This document shows positions 15,834 to 20,156 of a DNA stretch of 20,156 nt, in pieces; position 1 is the first letter of the stretch; the number at the start of each line of letters is the position of its first letter. The translations under genes were made by a program, and so were the position numbers. Where the stretch lies: contig DCGM01000080.1 in the NCBI GenBank assembly GCA_002315255.1, forward strand, positions 1-20,156, in the 5' to 3' direction. The notes beneath the pieces are model-generated. The model was not told the origin of the DNA. It saw only the letters and a list, made by a program, of their open reading frames with translations, and made no database searches. The stretch is from Lachnospiraceae bacterium UBA1778. GTDB taxonomy: Bacteria; Bacillota; Clostridia; Lachnospirales; Lachnospiraceae.

Positions 15834-15917
15834 AAAAAAATCCCTGCTCCTTCCGTTTCGGGCAATGAGTAATCTTTCAAAACAGGTCTCATTGCTCTCG
15901 GAAAAAGCAGGGAATTT
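15834..15917 (-). terminator. Long hairpin terminator after the NlpC/P60 operon
   Basis: Three paired blocks make one long interrupted stem: 15842-15848 with 15906-15912 (CCCTGCT/AGCAGGG), 15851-15855 with 15899-15903 (TTCCG/CGGAA), and 15862-15869 with 15888-15895 (GCAATGAG/CTCATTGC), with an 18-base loop. On the minus strand it is followed by seven T (15834-15840). It begins 37 bases after the stop of the second hydrolase gene. The arms are longer than in an ordinary terminator. Confidence 0.82.
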
Positions 15918-15953
15918 CGTATATTTTCTATGTTTATGCTAATAAATATCGGT

Positions 15954-17222
15954 TTAATATTCCAGTTCGATCAGGCGGCGTACACAGACGATTTTAAGCA
16001 TATAAAGATCGCCGTAATCGCACTTTCGGCCGACAGACGGTTCATGGATACAGATGCCGTTTCCGTAATAGATGGCGACGTGGCCCGGATAGCAGACGAT
16101 ATCGCCCGGCTGGATATCCTTAATGTCCACCGCCACACCGACTCTGCGAAGGTCATAGGAATCGTATTCATGCCGGCTGGCCTTCGTCTGGTCCAGAAGC
16201 CCGAAGTGAGCGAAAATCTGGCCGACGAAGCCGGAGCAGTCCGCGCCCTTCGTAAGGCTTGCGCCGCCCCAGACGTACGGAAGGATTCCGACGAAGGATT
16301 CCGCATACTTGACGACGTCACGCTGAAGCTTATGCATCTTCTCTTCGGCCGCTTTTCTACGCGCTTCCTCAATCTTTTTCTTAAAGTCCTCATCGGTCAT
16401 ATCCGAGATTTCCTTTAAGGATTCACGCGTTTCATTGATAGCAATGACATCGGAGGAAGCCTGTGAATACGTGGCCACAAGCCCGTTCCGCATCGCAATC
16501 GTACGGACACGGTCATAGAGCTCGAGGAGATACTGAAGAAGCGTATACATTGAAAGCGTCTGGCCGCTGTCTTCGTTCGACAGATAGCTCGAGAGGCATT
16601 CATTGATGTTCGTGACATATTCTTTGAGATTCGAGGCCGTCGTGGAATCGAGGTTTGAAAGATCTTCTGAAATCGTCAGCTTCTCCGGCAGATGGGCATA
16701 CGTTTTTCCCTGCTTCCGAAGCTCCTCAAAATAAACCGAAGCCTGGTCTTCTGTCTTAATATACTCCGCGAGGGCGAAGCCTTCTACTCCGTTAATCCGG
16801 AGAAGATACCAGTCGAGACCCTTCACGCGCTGCTTTCCGACGACAGAAACCGTCGAACCGCGCCAGATCTGCATGACCCGGTCAGATGCGCCTGACGGCG
16901 CTTCCCGGATATTTAAGTTTCCTTCCACGCAGACGACCATCTGCTGTTCTTCAATGATTTCAAGCGGGCGGGTATCCGTCTCATTGCGGCCGCCAACCAT
17001 GTTCTCCGCATTCTTTCCGATGAGCTCCACCGTCTTTACCCGGCCGGAAATATCCTCGTAGCCGTTCTCATTGGACTCACAATACTGCGCGAGCAGGAGC
17101 GATGCGCCGCCGAATGCGGTCGAAAGTTCGAGACTGTCACAAGACGCAGCAGCAGGCCCGCCTTCTAAGAAGAGCGCGCCTGCCAGTAAAATCGCCGCTA
17201 ATGTGATTAATTTCTTTTTCAA
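15954..17222 (-). CDS. Secreted SH3b-NlpC/P60 peptidoglycan hydrolase (second of the pair)
   Basis: A 422-residue exported protein expected to cut peptide stems in peptidoglycan. A signal peptide (about 1-27, ending near AAAS) is followed by an SH3b-type domain (about 95-156: VEGNLNIREAPSG and on, WYLLRINGVEGFALAEYI), a helical region (160-305) and a C-terminal NlpC/P60 domain. The catalytic Cys329 is in ADCSGF, His381 in GHVAIYYG, and the third polar residue is probably His393 (CIHEP). The ATG lies 14 bp after the stop of its paralogue, with a GGGGG stretch upstream as a weak ribosome binding site, so the two form one operon. Unlike its neighbour it lacks the long Ala/Glu coiled coil. Confidence 0.93.
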   Translation of the reverse strand: MKKKLITLAAILLAGALFLEGGPAAASCDSLELSTAFGGASLLLAQYCESNENGYEDISGRVKTVELIGKNAENMVGGRNETDTRPLEIIEEQQMVVCVEGNLNIREAPSGASDRVMQIWRGSTVSVVGKQRVKGLDWYLLRINGVEGFALAEYIKTEDQASVYFEELRKQGKTYAHLPEKLTISEDLSNLDSTTASNLKEYVTNINECLSSYLSNEDSGQTLSMYTLLQYLLELYDRVRTIAMRNGLVATYSQASSDVIAINETRESLKEISDMTDEDFKKKIEEARRKAAEEKMHKLQRDVVKYAESFVGILPYVWGGASLTKGADCSGFVGQIFAHFGLLDQTKASRHEYDSYDLRRVGVAVDIKDIQPGDIVCYPGHVAIYYGNGICIHEPSVGRKCDYGDLYMLKIVCVRRLIELEY

Positions 17223-17236
17223 GAATACCCCCGGAG

Positions 17237-18760
17237 TTACTGATTATCTTCCGGACGGATCCGGCGGATCGTGATGATCGGCAGCATGTCGACCTTTCCG
17301 TACTCCGCTTTTCGTCCTCTGGCCGGCTCGTGGACGCAGAGTCCGCAGCCGAAATACATCGCCACATGACCATTATAGCATACAATGTCGCCGGGTTGAA
17401 TATCTTCTAAGGAAACTTCATGTCCGAGTTTTCTGAAATCGCCGGAGCAATATGCGTGCCAGTTCGCGCGGGACTGGTTCAGACAGCCGAAGTGTGCGAG
17501 GACCTGTCCGCAGAAACCGGAGCAGTCTGCGCCGGTTTCCAGGCTGGCGCCGCCCCAGACATACGGCAGGATGCCGACGAAGGTAGCTGCATAATCTGCG
17601 AGCTCGCGGCCCAATGTGCCGACGCCCTCCTTCTTCGCAAGCTCAATCTTTTCCTGGAGTTCGCCTTCCGCACGGATACGGGCTTCCTCTTCCGCTGCCT
17701 TACGGGCTGCTTCCGCTTCCTCTGCCGCTTTTCGGGCTGCTTCCGCTTCTTCTGCAGCTTTCCGGGCCGCTTCTTCCGCGGCTTTCCGCTCTGCTTCTTC
17801 TGCTGCACGTTTTGCCGCTTCTTCCGCAGCTTTCTTCGCTTCTTCCGCTTCTCTGGCTTTCCGTTCCGCTTCTTCCGCAGCCGCTTTTTCTTCTGCCTGC
17901 TTCCGCTTGACTTCTTCATTTTCCGCCACAATCGATGCGATGAAGTCGTTATCCGACATACCGGTCGTTTCCTTCAGGTTGTCCGTATAGCGCGTAAGCT
18001 TCTTATTATCTCTCGTAACGACTGCCAGCGTGTCATCCATGCCGTTCTTCGCCGCGAGGGTTGAGATGTCCTTATATTTTTCGTCAATGTAGATGAGGAC
18101 GGAATAAATCCGAACTGCATTGCCCGTTTCCAGCGCTTCCGGAAGCGCGGTCCTTAAGCAGTAGTTGATGTTATTCGTATCGTCCACAATCCGTTCGTAG
18201 ATTTCATTGCCGGCCTTCTTCGCGTCCTCCGGAAGGGAAAGCCGCTCCGGAAGCTCGATCCGTTCAGGCTCCTGATATGTTTCAGAGGTCTTCTCCACAT
18301 AATAGCCGAACGCGAAGCCTTCGACGTCATCGTGGCGCACCACATACCAAAGGTCGTTTTTCACGATCTGCTCGCCGACCAGGATGATCTTCGAGCCCGC
18401 GATCAGAGAGCCGATTACTTCAGAATCGAAATCCGGCGCCTCGCGGAAATTTAAATTCGTGCCGCCGACGCGGCCAATGCGTGCCATATCATAATAAAGG
18501 ATTTCCGTCGTGACAAGCGGAACTTCCTCCTCTTCCGTTTCTTCCACCGTTTCCTCCGGGAAGAACAGGCTGTAAAGATAATCCTCTGCGCCTTCATTGG
18601 ACTGATAGAAGGAACGAAGCTGGACCGAAGCGCCCGCGACCGCGGTGTTCTGGTCGAGCGAATCAAACGAAACCGCGTCAGTCGTGTACACGAATTCACC
18701 CGCGACCAATGCCGCGGCTGAAACGATTGCGATTGTCCGTGCCAGTTTCTTAAGGTTCAT
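17237..18760 (-). CDS. Secreted SH3b-coiled-coil-NlpC/P60 peptidoglycan hydrolase (first of the pair)
   Basis: A 507-residue exported protein. After a signal peptide (about 1-24) come an acidic stretch (68-80), an SH3b-type domain (about 96-156: GGTNLNFREAPDF and on, WYVVRHDDVEGFAFGYYV), a helical region and a highly charged Ala/Glu/Lys/Arg coiled coil (about 280-370, KAAEEA-type repeats). The C-terminal NlpC/P60 domain has Cys413 (ADCSGF), His465 (GHVAMYFG) and His477 (CVHEP). Both hydrolases share the layout and the VGILPYVWGGASL block, so they are tandem duplicates. The coil resembles the regulatory or spacer coils of PcsB/CwlO-type hydrolases, which work with FtsEX; that link is inferred. 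GGGAG precedes the ATG, and a consensus promoter lies upstream. Confidence 0.94.
   Translation of the reverse strand: MNLKKLARTIAIVSAAALVAGEFVYTTDAVSFDSLDQNTAVAGASVQLRSFYQSNEGAEDYLYSLFFPEETVEETEEEEVPLVTTEILYYDMARIGRVGGTNLNFREAPDFDSEVIGSLIAGSKIILVGEQIVKNDLWYVVRHDDVEGFAFGYYVEKTSETYQEPERIELPERLSLPEDAKKAGNEIYERIVDDTNNINYCLRTALPEALETGNAVRIYSVLIYIDEKYKDISTLAAKNGMDDTLAVVTRDNKKLTRYTDNLKETTGMSDNDFIASIVAENEEVKRKQAEEKAAAEEAERKAREAEEAKKAAEEAAKRAAEEAERKAAEEAARKAAEEAEAARKAAEEAEAARKAAEEEARIRAEGELQEKIELAKKEGVGTLGRELADYAATFVGILPYVWGGASLETGADCSGFCGQVLAHFGCLNQSRANWHAYCSGDFRKLGHEVSLEDIQPGDIVCYNGHVAMYFGCGLCVHEPARGRKAEYGKVDMLPIITIRRIRPEDNQ
17680..17900 (-). repeat. Ala/Glu-rich coding repeat in the first NlpC/P60 gene
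   Basis: The coiled-coil codons form irregular tandem repeats. The clearest are 30-bp units that encode AARKAAEEAE twice in a row (residues 341-360). The opposite strand shows long but meaningless open frames because of this low complexity. Confidence 0.7.
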
Positions 18761-18823
18761 GCGCTCTCCCGATAATCTTTACAGGTTTTCGATAAAATAT
18801 TACAAATTTATTAACTAAGCGAC

Positions 18824-18852
18824 AGTATACCAATTTGCGCCATATTTGTCAA
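18824..18852 (-). promoter_or_regulatory. Consensus promoter of the NlpC/P60 operon
   Basis: The minus strand has TTGACA (18847-18852), a 17-bp spacer and TATACT (18824-18829), about 65 bases before the first hydrolase start. This near-perfect housekeeping promoter predicts strong expression. Confidence 0.88.
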
Positions 18853-18918
18853 GGGATGGGAAGGTTCTGCAAACAATGTTTCACATAGATTTAATACTTT
18901 TGTAACATTTCACGGCTA

Positions 18919-18947
18919 TTGACCGTAATTCCTGATAGTGATACTAT
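18919..18947 (+). promoter_or_regulatory. Promoter of the short-chain dehydrogenase gene
   Basis: TTGACC (18919-18924) and TACTAT (18942-18947) are 17 bp apart, about 40 bases before the start. This promoter is divergent from that of the hydrolase operon; about 66 bp separate the two -35 elements. Confidence 0.78.
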
Positions 18948-18986
18948 TTTAATGTTTTATAGAACCTTACAGAAAAGGAATCCGAT

Positions 18987-19787
18987 ATGGGCAGAAAAGT
19001 AATCCTGACCGGCGCCTCCGGCGCCATCGGCCAGGCCATAGCCAAACGATTTTTACAGAACGGCGACATCGTTCTTCTCGCCGGAAACCGTCATACGGAC
19101 GCACTCGAAGCGCTGGCGAACGGCTCTTCCGGTGCTTCGTCTATGTCTTCACCGGCGTCATCCGCTTCCGGCTCCGCAGCATTCTCTTCCGGCTCCGCAG
19201 CATCCGCTTCTCCCCGCGCCTTTGTCTTCTCCGGCGATTTAAGCACAGCGGAAGGCTGTGCTGCGCTCTTCGCTTATGCGGACGAGGTTCTCGGAACCCC
19301 CGATCTTTTGATCAACAATGCCGGCATTTCCCATGTCGGGCTCCTTCAGGATTTTTCGGATGAAGAGCTCGTTACCATGCTGAATTCGAACCTTCTTTCC
19401 TCCATCCGGCTCTCAAAGGAAGCCGCAAAGCGGATGCTCCGCGTCCACAGCGGCCGTATCCTTCAAATTTCGTCGGTTTGGGGGCTTTACGGCGCTTCCA
19501 CGGAAACTTCCTACTCCGCCGCGAAAGGCGGCGTAAACGCCTTTACACGCGCTTTCGCGAAGGAGCTCGCGCCCTCCGGCATTTCTGTCAATGCATTGGC
19601 GCCCGGCGCGGTCGACACACCGATGAACGGCCACCTGTCAGCCGAAGAAAAGCAGGCGCTCTCCGACGAGATCCCGATCGGCCGCATGGCTTCTCCCGAA
19701 GAAGTCGCCGAGATGGTCTTCCTCCTCTCAAACGCGCCGCTCTACTTAACCGGCGCCGTCATCCCCTTCGACGGCGGATGGTTCTGA
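18987..19787 (+). CDS. Short-chain dehydrogenase/reductase, FabG-like (3-oxoacyl-ACP reductase family)
   Basis: A 266-residue cytosolic NAD(P)H-dependent oxidoreductase. The nucleotide-binding motif TGASGAIG is at 8-15, NNAG at 110-113, the catalytic Ser in ISSVWG (162-163) and Tyr176/Lys180 in YSAAK, with NALAPGAVDTPM near 202-213 and the closing VIPFDGGWF. The family includes FabG, but standalone copies outside a fatty-acid cluster often have other substrates. Residues 46-76 are an unusual Ser/Ala-rich insertion (SSGASSMSSPASSASGS and on) partly built from a 21-bp repeat, in place of the short loop after beta-strand 2. AAGGA stands seven bases before the ATG. It could reduce the ketone made by the nearby oxoamine synthase, but they are not in one operon. 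Confidence 0.9.
   Translation: MGRKVILTGASGAIGQAIAKRFLQNGDIVLLAGNRHTDALEALANGSSGASSMSSPASSASGSAAFSSGSAASASPRAFVFSGDLSTAEGCAALFAYADEVLGTPDLLINNAGISHVGLLQDFSDEELVTMLNSNLLSSIRLSKEAAKRMLRVHSGRILQISSVWGLYGASTETSYSAAKGGVNAFTRAFAKELAPSGISVNALAPGAVDTPMNGHLSAEEKQALSDEIPIGRMASPEEVAEMVFLLSNAPLYLTGAVIPFDGGWF
19165..19203 (+). repeat. In-frame 21-bp repeat within the dehydrogenase gene
   Basis: The 18-mer CTTCCGGCTCCGCAGCAT occurs at 19165-19182 and again, identical, at 19186-19203, encoding SGSAAFSSGSAAS-type sequence. It lies inside the Ser/Ala insertion. Confidence 0.88.
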
Positions 19788-19908
19788 CCGCTTAAGGCTT
19801 ACTCCGGGCAGCTGATGGTCGGGCTCACCGCATCAGGCTGCAGTCTGCTGCTCCGATGATTCTTCGGCCTAGACGCTCGTTTCCTACAGGCTTACAGTCA
19901 GCTAACAG
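19788..19908. other. Non-coding stretch before the structured repeat, with possible degenerate copy
   Basis: No gene or T-tract terminator is seen after the dehydrogenase stop. GGGCAGCTG at 19806-19814 matches the start of the repeat downstream, and CAGCTGATG (19809-19817) can pair with CATCAGGCTG with one bulge. The segment CAGGCTTA near 19889 also recurs before the second repeat copy, hinting at an older diverged unit. Confidence 0.4.
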
Positions 19909-20012
19909 GCAGCTGTTTCCGCCCGCCGCGTCCCGAGAACGGCGCCTGCGAAAAGGCGCTCTACCCTATCTGTGAGACCGTAGCGCGTTCAAATATGCAT
20001 CATCTCCGCGAT
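19909..20012. repeat. Structured intergenic repeat, copy 1
   Basis: This 104-bp stretch is about 91% identical by eye (nine differences) to the copy starting 144 bp later. It contains the conserved CGCCG/CGGCG and GCGCC N8 GGCGC stems, which share bases and so are alternatives. No conserved reading frame was found across the copies. The orientation and function are unknown. Confidence 0.75.
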
Positions 20013-20052
20013 TTAGCGAGGCTTCCGTTACTCACTGCAGGCTTAGGTCCAG

Positions 20053-20156
20053 GGCAGCTGTTTCTGCCCGCCGCGTCCCGAGAACGGCGCCTGTGAAAAG
20101 GCGCTCTTCCCTATCTGTGAGACCGTCACATGTTCAAATATGCATCTTCTTCGCGA
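20053..20156. repeat. Structured intergenic repeat, copy 2, reaching the window edge
   Basis: This is the second copy of the repeat; it may continue past the window. Here the start forms a perfect hairpin, GGGCAG CTGTTT CTGCCC (20052-20069), which is less perfect in copy 1. The rest keeps the GCGCC N8 GGCGC stem and the block CCTATCTGTGAGACCG. The 40 bp between copies (20013-20052) shows no other feature. Confidence 0.75.

Noticed and set aside
17420..18064. Long plus-strand open frames, Cys/Phe-rich or Ser/Ala-rich, over the coiled-coil gene
   Set aside because: They are mirror frames of the low-complexity Ala/Glu codons of the NlpC/P60 gene and have no ribosome binding site or recognisable domain.
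19909..20156. CRISPR array
   Set aside because: The repeat is over 100 bp with about 40-bp gaps and only two diverged copies; CRISPR repeats are far shorter and near identical, and no cas gene is present.

Overview
The window looks like chromosomal DNA of a low-to-mid GC Firmicute, most likely a Lachnospiraceae-type Clostridium. The grounds are the dgt-dnaG-trmK block, the long-form ribosome hibernation factor, paired SH3b-NlpC/P60 cell-wall hydrolases and strong AGGAG-type ribosome binding sites. The genus is not determined. No tRNA, rRNA, transposase or CRISPR array is seen.

Left part (1-4160, minus strand): a housekeeping operon dgt > dnaG > trmK (trmK runs off the left edge), preceded by a relBE/parE-like toxin-antitoxin pair that transcribes towards it. 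The antitoxin gene has a near-consensus promoter with a perfect palindrome between -35 and -10. rpoD, which often sits between dnaG and trmK in Firmicutes, is absent; the gap holds a degenerate 18-bp tandem repeat instead.

Centre-left (4200-9780, plus strand): hpf with its promoter and terminator; copA, a Cu+ P-type ATPase with an in-frame 36-bp tandem repeat and a shortened TM3-TM4 region; then a 689-residue membrane protein that joins a class III nucleotide cyclase to a C-terminal metallo-beta-lactamase-fold hydrolase. That fusion is the most striking single gene here, because it may both make and break a cyclic nucleotide. It ends at a bidirectional terminator.

Centre (9790-12516, minus strand): an AT-richer three-gene cassette made of a membrane-anchored trypsin-like protease, a membrane-anchored or secreted Ala/Val-rich protein with a His-rich tail, and a cytosolic protein of unknown family. 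The tight spacing suggests one functional unit (possibly protease plus effector plus partner or immunity protein), probably acquired by transfer.

Centre-right (12613-18760, minus strand): a 1039-residue AMP-ligase / acyl carrier protein / alpha-oxoamine synthase fusion with its own promoter, expected to turn a fatty acid and an amino acid into an alpha-aminoketone. Upstream of it is a tandem pair of secreted SH3b-NlpC/P60 peptidoglycan hydrolases driven by a consensus promoter and closed by a long hairpin terminator.

Right end (18919-20156, plus strand): a FabG-like short-chain dehydrogenase with a Ser/Ala-rich repeated insertion, then about 370 bases without a gene that contain two copies of a structured repeat of about 104 bp spaced 144 bp apart and reaching the window edge. 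Short tandem repeats, several of them in frame inside genes, recur through the whole window.
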